Of a stretch of DNA of 64,000 nt, positions 20,208-32,440 are shown piece by piece. The DNA lies in the NCBI RefSeq assembly GCF_004359215.1, contig NC_090610.1:5608364-5672363 (forward strand). Direction: 5' to 3'. The notes beneath the pieces were generated by a model. That model did not search any database and was not told the origin of the DNA. It saw only the letters and a program-made list of their open reading frames with translations. Made by a program: the position numbers and the translations under genes. Origin of the DNA: Bremia lactucae. Its lineage: Eukaryota > Oomycota > Peronosporomycetes > Peronosporales > Peronosporaceae. Position 1 is the stretch's first letter. Every line of letters starts with the position of its first letter.

Positions 20208-21789
20208 CTAATCGGAAGTATCCGAGTGAGGAAAAAACCCAAGAATATCCTTAATAAGAATGTTCCACACGACTTGCACGGCGACTTCGGCAACAATGAG
20301 CCAAATGACAATCATCTCGAGCTTCGTGTCGTGTTGATGCGCAAGCTGCTGGCTCAATACGTCCAGTCTGCATCAATTCCTTATTAGAACGCAAGTAGTG
20401 AGGTAAATTACAGGCACGCGATACGTACAGCTCTCGAAGGATATCCAAACGTGTATTCAGAATCTGGACACGATTGTCTACGCTCAAATACTTCATTACC
20501 TTTTTGTACAGCGGTTCATACTCGTCGTCTTCCCAGAAAAAGTCTGGCTCGTCAAGCATATCGGAGTTTAAATTCACATCGCTTCGCTGCACATCACATT
20601 ATCTTATAAAAAAAATGGCTTTTCATGACAAGATCAAGCCCATTCTCCGCTCGTACCTCAATAAATAATCGTCCAATGAGCTTTGAAATATCACTCTGCG
20701 AATATTGTATTGAACCCGTCGCTGCCAGATTCTGCGGCACGTGTTTTGTCTCGCGAATCGTTTCTTCGACGCGTTCTTCAAAGACGTCCAGTTTTGAGGA
20801 CTGGGCCATGGCAAAAGAGATCGCCAACTTCTCGGAAGCGCGATTACTTCGGAGTGTAATTGCGTCGTTGCAAATTGAACTTGCATCTCCGTATGTATAG
20901 TCCATATCCTCCACCTCGACTTGTTTCACTGGTCCCACGGAGAAGGAACTTAATGCTACTAAGTGCGCTTGTTCTTCGGCTCTTGTGAGACCCCAAAAAA
21001 CTGCACATCCCGTCCTACATGGTGCAAAAAAGCTCAGTGACTTCGACAGTCCACAAAGTCGTCATTGAGCACAACACGTACGCAAAATAAAAGGCATCTT
21101 TCTGCTGATACGGCAATCCCCCTCTAGATTCATTGACAATACAATGTCACAACATTACGCCTTGCTCAATGATTTCGTACGTACTCATGATCTATAGCCG
21201 GTGCACAGCTTGAATGAATTGCCCCCATATACATTTTATGCGTCCATCCATCCGAATGCAATTCACCTCCGGGCAATTGACCCGTTTCGACTCTTTCGAG
21301 CCACTTGAGCAGCTTAAATAGCTGCAATTGTTCGCAGGTGCAGTAAGCAGATACGCGAAGCTTAGGAGCACTCGGTGGCTCTCGCAATTGCTTATTAATG
21401 GTCCTTATTCTAGAGCGACGGGTTGTGTGACTCACAGTGCCGGGTGCTGGCAGCGGTTTTGGAGGCCCCCTTTTAAATCTACTTTTTTTCCAATTGGCTC
21501 TCGGAATTAGACGGAAGGCATCTGATGTCTGCTGGCGGTAGCTATTGGGCGAGAATTGGCGATCTAAGTCGCTTAAGTCATCATCTTCGTCATTTTCGCT
21601 GCTACTGCCGTCGTTGTCGGCTCCAAAAAAATGGCGCGATCCGTTCCCGCTCTCGTCTTCTTTGCGGTGATACACAGCCGAGTCAGAGTTATAGTTGAAT
21701 GATATGTTTTTCGGTGGTAGCAATGGCGATCTCTCGCTTTTAATGACGTCGGTCTGTGGGGGACTGCGACTGCTCCGCCGTGAACTCAT
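20208..21789 (-). CDS. RMD1/SIF2 family (DUF155) protein, five exons
   Basis: Exons 21789-21185, 21123-21082, 21014-20657, 20586-20429 and 20367-20208 join in frame over GT-AG introns of 61, 67, 70 and 61 bp (three donors are GTACGT/GTACGA), giving 440 aa. The N-terminal ~140 residues are Ser-rich, with an acidic run and basic patches. The DUF155 domain follows: RVSAYCTCEQLQL (about 145), FYFATGCAVFWGLTRAEEQ, VEVEDMDYTYGD, LAISFAMAQSSKLDVFEERV, LDEPDFFWEDDEYEPLY, RVQILNTRLDILRELLDVLS. A C-terminal membrane helix (KLEMIVIWLIVAEVAVQVVW) precedes a short tail. RMD1 in yeast is linked to meiotic division and mitochondria-associated inner-membrane roles in RMND1 relatives; the exact role here is unknown. 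The 42-bp exon 2 is needed to keep the frame. Confidence 0.88.
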
Positions 21790-22066
21790 GGAGTGCACAA
21801 GTGAATCTTTTTGATTTGCCAACGTAAAAAAATACAAGAATAATTATGTAAATTTGTTTTTGGTGGTATTTTGTTATTTGGGAATTGATAAAAGGCACTT
21901 CGATTAACAGCAACCCGAGAATTACAATCGTGAACCCAAAGCTTCGACGCCAATAACTTTAACTTATTGGACAACATTGAAAAGGGGTGGGCTACGAGGG
22001 AAAAGCCGATGCTGTTTATTAGGCTGCCGTTCGGGACACAGACGTTTTTGATCAGGACACAGACAC

Positions 22067-22599
22067 TGTAACGGGCTAAAGTTGCCCTAATATAACACAG
22101 TCCCCGTTAAGTACACTTGGTGTACCTAAGAGAATGGTCAATTACTAAATTATAGTAATTAGACCCAGCACTCGGGTGTGGTGCACATTTGTGACCAACC
22201 CTTGTGTATGTGATGCACATGGGTGCATTCACATTAGAAGGGATGACGGCTAGCGTCATTCGTCACGCGAGGTATCTAGAATGATACGCTCGCAATATAT
22301 GTCAAGTGTTATCTATAGAGATGACATTTTGATGGGTAAAAATAGGTTTTTATATTCAATACGATAAAATATAAATCAGTCTGAAAACTACTTCCTACTT
22401 GGTAAGTGCGCACGAGGAGCCGGATTACCGCTCCCGTGACGACACTTAACCAAAGTACTTAGTGCGTTGGGTGAGGTCGCTAACGCGCCCACCACAACTA
22501 CCTTACAACACGCAAGAGAAGCTGGTTAAACCGCTTCCTCGCTGTGCTAGGGTGTGTGTCTAAGTAGGGCGTGGCCGCATTACATTGTGTCCGCCTACA
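22067..22599. mobile_element. Solo LTR (533 bp) with target-site duplication GACAC inside the TIR element
   Basis: Begins TGTAACGGGC and ends GTCCGCCTACA. The 5 bp on either side (22062-22066 and 22600-22604) are both GACAC. Removing it and one copy of GACAC restores continuity of the left terminal inverted repeat with its partner at 24000, which independently confirms both borders. The sequence differs from the 7351/58146 LTR family apart from the TGTAACGGG start. Confidence 0.88.
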
Positions 22600-22813
22600 G
22601 ACACGATTAATTGGCTAAATCTAAGCTATTTGATTGGCTATATTTAAACGTTTGATTGGTCAACGTCTGGCTAGGAATATACGCCCAGCGCTAACATCGC
22701 CATATCTTCACGATTAGCAACCGTGCAACCTTTGCAATTGACAACGACAGGAGATAGCAAAGGTAAAAGCAAGAGACTTTATATTTGATACGGAAAGGAT
22801 GAAACACTTTTAG

Positions 22814-23373
22814 TTTTGATGCAGAAAGTATTAAATACTGAATGAAAGAATTAATGGCATTTTAACTCCATTCCGATTGGAATACTCTGGATGTCTGTGT
22901 CGAGTCCGTCGCTTCTGCTGCCGGTAAAACTGCTAGTAATATTGCACCCCGTTCTTGTTCGGCCGGCAGCCCTGAAAGGGAACAAAATCGTGAGCTGCGA
23001 CGGTTGCCCAGCTGACCGCAAGCGCGACAAACAGGTGGCCTGCGTATCCTTGAAGGGGCTCAACGTATTTGAATGCCGAAGGATCGCGACGAGTGGAAAT
23101 GTTTTGGGCCACGAAAGTCGAGGATAGTGACCGTCCTCGTGTTTTACCGGCTCCGATTCTTGTACGACTATCGGAGTCTATTGAGAGAGCGTCTCCACTT
23201 TTTCGACCATTGTCTGCTGCTGCTGGACAGGAAGGTGCCTAATATATTACCAGCGGTGTCACCGACAGCAGAAGCGACGGACTCGACACAGACATCAACA
23301 GTATTCCAATCAGAATAACGTTAGAATGCCGTTGATTCTTCCACATAGTATTTAATCCTTTCTGTATCAAAAT
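22814..23373. repeat. Internal inverted repeat (fold-back) of the TIR element
   Basis: About 110 bp at 22814-22925 is the reverse complement, at roughly 80-85 per cent by eye, of about 23256-23373. A perfect core, GATGTCTGTGTCGAGTCCGT, is shared (left arm near 22890, right arm in reverse near 23300). The loop of about 330 bp has no recognisable gene. Confidence 0.75.
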
Positions 23374-24349
23374 TTTGAATAGATGAAGAGATAATAAAAT
23401 ATCAGCTGATCAACTAGGCAAAGTACTTCACCTTGATGTTCCGTGCGGACCATTTTGCAAGGACAGCCAGTGCAAGAGCTTGCGGATCTTCTTTTCCTAC
23501 TTCCCTCCTCTTTATTGTGATTATCCGGTGCATTCCTCCGCGATGGTATTTAAAATGCACTTTATGCTTTCTATTACGTTGCCTGTGAGAATTGTTTGAT
23601 ACAATTCGTATCATTCCTCAGCGGCAAACGCATCAAAGGCATCCTTTGAGGAGTACATTTTTCCAGCAAGAGAAACAGGAGGTTGGAGAGACACATTTCT
23701 TAAGTTGAATAAGGAGGTAAACAGGGGGCGAGGTAAATGTTGAAATGTAGGTAGATCCGGATTCATAAATAAAAATATCAAAAGTTGTAAGTAAGATCTA
23801 AATATGGAGGGTGATTGTTACAGTAAAAAAAAGGAAAACCCCTTTTTAGGGAAAAAGGAGTGAAACAAGGTAAAGCATGTAAAGGGGCTTAAACTAACAA
23901 AAAGGGTTTAATATTTGGGGAAATTAAATCGAAAAAGACGTTTTACTGCAGCCAATCAAATGCCCTAGCGTTAGCCAACTAAATAGCCTAAATCTAGCCA
24001 ATTAATCGCGTCTATGTCCGGAACGAAAACGTCTGTGTCCGGATCAAAAACGTCGGTGTCCCGAACGGCGGCCTGTTATTATCTTGTTTAACAACGATCT
24101 TGCGAAATTCCAATATCTTTTCAACTCCCATTTTTCTTATGCAATCGTGCTGGCTAAAAACATACTAATTGAAATTAGTACCCACCGCACTCATATCCAT
24201 GCAAAACTAACACATTAGTCAGTCGAAACCACCTGTCACAATTCGCACGAACAGTCGCCCAGATGGTCAATTCCAACACTGTGGTAGATTCTTGCACTCT
24301 GGCACCATTGTTGCTCTGGCGATATTAGCGCTTCGGCCATCTTGCAAGC

Positions 24350-25050
24350 TTAAGTTACACCAAACAACTTGCGCATTTTCCATCATCTTCGTTGCATTCA
24401 GTACCTTAATACGCGTCTGCCAACATCATTTCTAAACTAACAAATACCAGCTCTATGATTTCGCGCCGAGCATATTCACAGAGACCATCCACATGTACGC
24501 CAACATGCTTTACTTTCGCCGACAACGCCTCGCCTTCGACTTATTTTACCGCTCGATTATCCATCTACACTGACCAAGGCAGTTTAATCGATGCATCAAA
24601 CTCGTTAAGCACCTCTCAAATTCCCAGCAACACAGGAGCAACTTCAGATGCAGCCACAAAATCCGCTTCCGTTATCGGTGACGGCACCTTGCCCGTTTTT
24701 TTGTAAATCCAACTCACAATCATCTCATTCTAAAATAATACACCTCCAGTAATTGATTTTCGATCATGCTTATCCGCCGCAAATCTGCATCGCTGAATGA
24801 GGTTAAGTAAAAAAATCGACTTTTTTACCATGTTTTTCAATGCCAGTTTATATGTCTTAGTTCCGTTTATATAACGAGCCCCACTCCTTTCGCCATCTTT
24901 TAATCGTACATCCGCGGCTTGTGCGTCTGTCTGGTCGCCTTGTGTACCGCGAACGCGGTATCCAGTCGTCTGCAACGAGCGATTCACAGCAGCGTGCCAA
25001 CAAGTGACTGAATTTTTTTAAGATAAGGTTTACATATTTTTGCAACCTGC
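24350..25050 (-). mobile_element. Ty1/copia RT-RNase H fragment (degenerate)
   Basis: On the minus strand, in order: a stretch resembling GTLLxxARxxxxDTAFAVHKATRQTH, then GTKTYKLAL, ADKHDRKSITGGVLF, after a stop IVSWIYKKTGKVPSPITEADF, and further on VEGEALSAKVKHVGVH. These are the copia RNase H hallmarks (DRKSxTGxxF, ISWxSKKQ...STTEAE, SKHIDVRYH). Several stops and frameshifts; no LTRs were found next to it. Confidence 0.75.
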
Positions 25051-26436
<1,386 letters not shown>

Positions 26437-26439
26437 TGA

Positions 26440-27120
26440 TGAGTCGTCATTGCCGCCAGACGAATGGCTTTGTAATGGCAAGAATCCCAATCTTGAAATG
26501 ACGCAAACAAACGCACGATGGTAATTAATAAAACTATTGAATTGCGTATTGATGCTGATAAGTTTTCATGGTTCCCACGCTTGTAGGTGAGGAATGTCGA
26601 GTCATCTAATGAACGTCTTGGAGTGTCCACAAGCGTGTGGACGTCGTACAAGTGAGTGCGATGGCTTCACTTGTGGTTAGGTCATTTGCACAACTGCACA
26701 AGAGTATCAGACACACTGTGGAGCTGGACAAGATCAAGTGTCCGGTCAAGTCACTATTCGGCAGACCAAGTTTCTTAAGTTAGTGTTTAACAAGTTCGAT
26801 ATGCAAGATAGATCCCGACGGCTGTACACAAGCATAGGCAGCGTCGAAGTTCGACCTCTCGAATAAATTGAGGGGTACGAAACAAGGATGCTTTCGACAG
26901 CGGGAAAGTCCTAGATTGACTGAAGAGTCGATTGTTGAGAATCTCGCTGTGGTTGCGCAACCACAGGAAGTGGCAGTTGGAGAGCGCCCAGCGTGGGCAT
27001 CGAGTCCATCAGACTTTGTTCGGATTAGTTGAGAGGCTCTTGATGATAAATACGTGTCAGAACACCTGCATGAGTGGATTGATTTGATAATCGTACGTTG
27101 CGTGTAGACTTGTTGCCATC
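26440..27120 (+). mobile_element. Ty3/gypsy fragment, protease-RT linker region, opposite orientation
   Basis: The plus strand here is homologous to the minus strand of 13190-13640. Shared blocks include ACAAGCGTGTGGA, AGTGAGTGCGATGGC, GGCAGCGTCGAAGTTCGACC and GGTTGCGCAACCACAG. It is therefore a second, inverted relative of the gypsy element, also broken. Confidence 0.7.
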
Positions 27121-27945
27121 TTGTGAGTATTAACATGGCAATTTCAATAAGTCTTTCACTACTTGTCGAACGAAGGCTCAGCGGATCTCGAGACGATCCC
27201 AGATCCGGCCGAAAAGTGCTCGTTGGAAGCGCAGATTCAAAAATTTGGGCAAACTCCGACGCTCTCATTGCAGATGCTCACACTTCTAGCAATAACAGTG
27301 GCAACTCGATTGTATTTTTAGTCACACTTGACGTAATTTGACCGCTCGAAGGAAGATCAGAGTGACCCGATTGACGTCAATCGAAGGCGACGACCAAGTG
27401 GTAAAGGGCATAGAAGCTCACTAGCCTCCGACGTACGACGAGAGTTGTGACGACACCAGAACAGGCCATCCCCGCGGTTTGCTCTTTGCGATCCGAACAC
27501 GCTCGTATAAGGCGGTTCCAAAGCAAGCTTAGCAATTTGTTGGAGACTTAACGGCACAAATCCGTCGACGGATGAGTGTCAAGTCGTGTCCACGCTGGAA
27601 TCGGGCGTTTGGGTCAAATGGCGACGCGTCACTGTGGGCTCCGTCAATGCATTATATGCCCCATACGGGGTACGCTGGCATAGCAACTACTTCTTAGAAG
27701 TGGCTAAATTGTGTCATTGTAGCGCGGTGACGTCCCTGGTGCTAGAAAAAGACGGTCGAGCATTGTTTTAAACGTCCAAGGACGCAATGTTAAAAACTAC
27801 GGCTCCACTGGATGGCTTAAATATTTTATCATATCCAATATTTGGGTCCGTTCGTGTAATTCATAATACAACACAAATTAAAAAGAATGGATTCAATGCC
27901 GCGTCAATTTCTTTCACACAAGAGACTTCATTAACTCGAGATAAA
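27121..27945. other. Repeat-like stretch, nothing recognised
   Basis: Short plus-strand frames (27586-27771, 27787-28026) with no recognisable domain except that the last runs into the CRN-like sequence starting at 27946. Possibly more of the gypsy fragment. Confidence 0.35.
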
Positions 27946-28520
27946 ATGGTCAAGCTGTTCTGTGCGATCGCAAATGCACAGGAGCAGCATAACCTGTACA
28001 AGTGGATGAAAGTCACACAGTCGTGACCCGAAGAAGAGATAAAGCAGGAGAACCCAGCTAAATATCATGTGACGCTAAATCATTTCAGCTCTTTCGTGGG
28101 AAGAAAGTTGTGGGCCGCAGTCCGTGGTTGACGGAAGTTGAAGTGTAGGGCGGTGTGGCAGACACCAATGGCCTTAAAAATATTATTACAGGTGTAAAGC
28201 GTTGGGCTGGTTTGTGGTCAATTGGGCGAAGTGAGTTATGAAGAAAGAGCTGCTGGTAAAGGACCGGTTCACAAATTGGTGAAGGGTTTTCATAGTTCAG
28301 CAATTCAAAAATGTCCGCAAGGGAAGAAATGTTCAAAGGTATGTATGCCGATACGGTGACAAGAAAAGTACATTTTATCACTCGTAGGTGGGCTCGTCCG
28401 ATTGGGGGGCTATCACGAACGAGCTAAATATTGAAGTTATAACTGTTGACGCAGTTGTAATTGCGGCTAAAAATATGCTTGTTCGCCCATTTGACTGGGT
28501 GATTGTTATTTGAGCGGGTC
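27946..28520 (+). pseudogene. Crinkler (CRN)-like effector pseudogene, copy A
   Basis: Starts ATG with MVKLFCAIA, like the N-terminus of oomycete Crinkler effectors, whose LFLAK domain directs translocation into plant cells. After a stop there is a decayed LFLAK-like region and a segment aligned with GPVHKLVKG, the place of the conserved HVLVVxP motif at the domain end. Downstream sequence resembles copies B and C. Multiple stops and frame changes; it cannot encode a full protein. No signal peptide is present, as is usual for CRNs. Confidence 0.6.
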
Positions 28521-29610
28521 ATAAATTTCGCTCAACGAGAAGCAGCAGCGGAAACCACATCTCGAGTACCTGAAACGCGACATTGGCGCCGTCCTTACGA
28601 AGAAGAAGCTATGTTGAAAATAAGCCAACCTTTTAAAACTTAAATTTCTGGCCGTCAGGTCGTGACATTGAATTTGCTGGTTCCAAAGATCATTACTAGT
28701 TAGAGAGATTGTCAGGGAGGACCCAACGAATTTGCCGATTTTACCCGAAGTGCAGATGCTAATTGAAGCGAAGAAAAAAAATATATGGAATGAAGCAACG
28801 ATCAAGCATTACAGGAGCTGGTCGCTCTTGATTTTCGCGCTAACGGCCCAGTTATGGCACTTCTAACGGACTTGAACGAAAACGGGTGTTCTTCTGGGTC
28901 GCTTAGAAGAAAAACTATTCGACAATTATTCACAAAGCATTCATCAATGATCCAAGCGGGGGCTTAAGGTGATTAGAGCGGCTTTGGAGAAACCATCCTC
29001 TAAAATTGATGCCCAAATCGCGCTCCATACTTTAAATGCTCCGTGAAGCGACTTAAAATAAATCCGCATTGCCGACTGTGGCAGAGAACGGTGGTATTTG
29101 TGAGAGGATTCAACGATATTATGACATTGCTAGCATCTTAGGTCCCCGACGAAGATATGGCGCGTGCTGTTGCCAGTCAAATCACTCGATCTCTTCTGGC
29201 GTTGAGATTTTTTAGCTAATTTCTGCTTCAACTTGCGAATTTGCAATAATCGAATCTTTTATAGTTAATTGATTAAATGCGATAGATACAACAACAAATT
29301 ACTCTTCTTGGTCTAGGTCTTAATACGGTTCTTCACCTTAAAAATTACGTTACTAATCTTAGCTGAGATAGTTCTAACAAGGCGTGTAACATAAAGCGCT
29401 CCTCGTCAACGTTGAGAGTTGAGAGTTAAATTATGTTATGCTCGTAGTGATCGCTTGGCTTCGAGGCTCTCCTTGCGGGATGCTTCAAGCGATATTGGCG
29501 GGATTAAGCTTACTTCTGCAGATGTTATTGATGACATCAACCACATTGGTCATGACTAATGCAATTAAGTGAAAAAAAAACAGCATCACTAGAGATGCCA
29601 CCGATCTGGT
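28521..29610. other. Decayed sequence following CRN copy A
   Basis: The first part (to about 28620) still resembles the downstream region of CRN copy C (IGAVLTKKKLC-like). Beyond that there are only short broken frames. Confidence 0.4.
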
Positions 29611-29853
29611 TCAATGGGAATAAAATTGTGAGCAATTTGGTAGAGCTCTTGAAGCCTTCTGAAGGCAGTGTGTCTTAAGACACTTGCGACTAGTCATTTG
29701 TGGATTTTCCTCTTCACGACACACCGGGCAACACGTGCCGGATCTAATCCAACATTTTAAGCACTTGGCGTGAATGAGGTGGCTGCACTTCGATATCTGT
29801 GTGTCCACGTCATCCGTGAGGCATACCGACCAGCATTCCAACACACTTGCCAC
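29611..29853 (-). CDS. RING-H2 finger exon or gene fragment
   Basis: The frame encodes VCLTDDV, then KCSHLIHAKCLKCWIRSGT, then CPVCREE: the C-H-H-C core and W...CPxC end of a RING-H2 E3 ligase domain. The first Cys pair is CWSVC (three residues between, where two are usual). There is no ATG start (the frame opens with GTG), so an upstream exon is missing or the gene is a remnant. It ends after about 35 residues of nondescript tail. It sits alone among repeats. Confidence 0.5.
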   Translation of the reverse strand: MASVLECWSVCLTDDVDTQISKCSHLIHAKCLKCWIRSGTCCPVCREEENPQMTSRKCLKTHCLQKASRALPNCSQFYSH

Positions 29854-30189
29854 GTTACATATTATTGATACCTATTAAAGGAATATAAAGAATAAAAAAA
29901 AAATTGTCTTTGCAGATTATGCTGTCAGTATTACCACAGTGGTATTATCTCAACGTGACAGTTATGTTCATTGGTTGATATAGGCCATCATATCAACCAC
30001 AGACTGAGCCGCAATTATTAAATAATGCCACTATTTTTTCTAGTGCAATTTCGGTACAAACACTTAAGTAACTATTCACATAAACCTATTTTTTCCTTCA
30101 TCTGGGCATATGTATTTTCAGAGTTGGTATTATCTTCAACAGTGCCAACACACGAATCTCTTATTAAGTGCGGCTGTACAATTCCTCGA

Positions 30190-30800
30190 AAAATTGGTTA
30201 AGCTAAAGAGTGCGACCGCAGACAATGAGAAAAGCGCGTTCGAAGTGATTGTTGACGGTTGTGCATCAGTGTCAGCGTTGAACGAGGCGATCAAGAAGAA
30301 AACCCTAGCAACATATGCATGTGACGGCGAAGACTTCCAGCTCTTTGGGGAAGAAAGACGAGAGTAGCGGTCCGTGGTTGACGGAAGTTAAAGTGCAGGG
30401 CGGTGTGAATACACCAGAGGCTTTAAATTGCTTTTGGGGGCAAAGCTGCTAGCCGTTGGACTGGCTTGAGGTCAATTGGGCGAAGTGCGTGATGAAGAAG
30501 AAGCTGCTGGTAAAGGACCAGCTCACGTATTGAAAAGGTGGTTTGGAAGGGTGATCAAAGTTCAGCGACCAAAAGGTCCGCGTTGGAAGAAATAGTTAAA
30601 GAGATCCATGCCGAACTGGTGCTGACGAATAAACGCACGATTCCTCGCTCGCGGGGGAGCTGATCGGGTAAGGGGATGAGTTAAACATTGCAGTAGTGAC
30701 TGTTGATGCTGTCGACGTTGCAGTTGGCGAAGAGACGATTGTCAGACCAATTGACTGGGCGCGTGTTATTCGACCGGGTCACCACAACAAACCAAGCAAT
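30190..30800 (+). pseudogene. Crinkler (CRN)-like effector pseudogene, copy B
   Basis: An open stretch to the TAG at 30367 includes SAFEVIVDGCASVSALNEAI, the middle of the LFLAK domain, and ACDGEDFQLFGEE, where the domain's LxLFLAK signature should be (one Leu is lost). After the stop, the frame aligned with the WL motif and a GPAHVL segment can be followed. The downstream part (ELIG, LNIAVVTVDAVDVAVGEETI, WARVIRPGH) resembles copies A and C, so all three had the same C-terminal domain type. Broken by stops and frameshifts. Confidence 0.65.
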
Positions 30801-31079
30801 GAGAAACGCGCGGGGGATGAACTTGTTCCCAAGATAGAAAGTTGAGAAGTGATTGATGAGATCTTAAGAAAAAATTGAGCTACCAATTATACGTACATCA
30901 CATGGTCAATGTCCTTGGTTACATGGCCTCCTCCTGATTCCCTAAACAAGCTTTTAAGTTAATTGATGTCTCGCCTCGTCATGATGGCTATGACTTCGAC
31001 CATTATGATGATGGCACTTTGTCTTAATGATGGCTCATATCACGTGTTGATTTCTTCAAGTCCACTTCTATATACGAGT

Positions 31080-31620
31080 GTGTCCCTATGAGGCATTTCA
31101 ACATAAACATCAACTCAAACCCTTTAAGCTGTCACCTCCAACCAACACACTCGACGAACACCAAGTTTGCTGCAATAATGCTCGAACTTGTTTCTCCCAA
31201 GTGGCTTTGTGAAATGTTCAGGAACCATTACGTTAGTAGGGCGTTACTGTACACGCATACCATCAATAGCCACTTGCTCTCTCAGCCAATGACACTTAGT
31301 GTCAATGCGAACTCGATCGTTGCGTCACAGCCTTGTTTTGCGCCAAATTTTTAGTGCTTTGATTATCTTCCAGAACCAATATTTACGCAACCTTACACCC
31401 AACGTCTTGTAATACCATCGTGAGCCCGATAAACACCTGGGTGCCACTACAAAACGCAATGTATTCTGATTCGGTTGATGACAGCGTGACCATCGATAGT
31501 TTAAATGATCCCATTCAGCAAGGTTTCCATACTGAAAAAATTGCGTAGCCTGTTGCAGACCGCGACTTGTTTTCCGTCGAAAAGTCCGCATCACAATTTG
31601 TTGTTAGTCCTGCTTGAACT
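31080..31620 (-). mobile_element. Second Ty1/copia RNase H fragment (degenerate)
   Basis: Reading the minus strand from 31620: CDADFSTENKSRSATGYAIF, SSTESEYIAFCSGTQ, DVGCKVA, EDNQSTKNLAQN, then a decayed TKHID-like stretch. These are copia RNase H motifs. It differs from the 24350 fragment. Stops throughout. Confidence 0.75.
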
Positions 31621-31859
31621 GGTGAGTGGTTGTTGATAATGACTCTAGATCATGAGTTCCATCTAAACAGCGTTAGACTCGATTGATCCCCTGCAATCTC
31701 TGTTGGGCGCTCAGTCTCTTGGGCTAATACACGTACATCTGTTGCGATGTCCGACCGACTGATAACACCCAAATAAAGCAGTACTGATAGTTCGACGTGA
31801 ATTAAAGTCGCATGTATCCGACGAGGTCCTGAAAACGTTATTTCACAGGTGTCGGAGCT

Positions 31860-32440
31860 GACCGAGCTGTGCTGTGCGATCGCAAATGCCGCGGGAGCCG
31901 CATTTCTGTACAAGTGGATGAAAGTGACAAGATTAAAAACTTGAAAGAGGCTTCAAGAAGAAGAAATCGATAAAAATTCTTGTGACGCTAAAGACCTTCA
32001 GCTCTTTCTGGGGAAGAAAGACGTCGGCCGAGGTCCGTGGCTAACTGAATCTGAAGTGCAGGGCGATAAAGTAGACACCAGCACATTCGAGAAGTTGGAC
32101 GTTGCGGGCGCGGGTCAACTTGAGAGGCTTGTCTGAGGAAGACTTGCGGCTTCACGTCACGAAAAACATCTTGAAGGCCAAAAAGACCCCTGTTCACGTG
32201 TTGTTGTAGGGTTCTCATAGTTCAGCAACCAAAACATATAATCTTGGAGAAAATGGTCAAAGAGACTGCATGCCGAAATAATGCTGACGAAAAAATGCAC
32301 AATTTTTCTCTCGCAGGTGAGCTGGTCCAGTTGAGCGACTATTATGAACGAGTTAGCCATTGCAATAATCGCTATTGATGCAGTTTGCGTTGCAGTGGGA
32401 GGAAAGACGCTTGTTAGCCCATTTGACTGGCGCTGAATAG
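31860..32440 (+). pseudogene. Crinkler (CRN)-like effector pseudogene, copy C
   Basis: Begins with CCAIANAAGAAFLYKWMKV, homologous to the start of copy A. After a stop, CDAKDLQLFLGKKDVG carries the best-preserved LxLFLxK signature of the three copies, followed by GPWLTESEVQGD, the WL-motif region. After another stop and frame change come AIAIIAIDAVCVAVGGKTL and SPFDW, shared with copies A and B. The decayed LFLAK region joins directly to this C-terminal segment. Inactive. Confidence 0.7.

Larger units (their letters stand above)
22021..24074. mobile_element. Non-autonomous DNA transposon with terminal inverted repeats, split by a solo LTR
   Basis: The left end reads GGCTGCCGTTCGGGACAC then AGACGTTTTTGATC, and the right end read in reverse is GGCCGCCGTTCGGGACAC then CGACGTTTTTGATC. 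Inverted similarity continues into GATTAATTGGCTA...TTTGATTGGCT (left 22600-22660, right about 23945-24010) once the LTR at 22067-22599 is removed. A second inverted pair lies inside (22814-22925 against about 23256-23373). Flanks TGTTTATTA (left) and TGTTATTA (right) may be an imperfect 8-9 bp target duplication. No transposase frame is recognised, so it is non-autonomous or gutted. Confidence 0.7.

Noticed and set aside
24455..24706. Plus-strand Ser/Thr-rich frame resembling a secreted protein
   Set aside because: Lies on the complement of copia RNase H motifs; no signal peptide.
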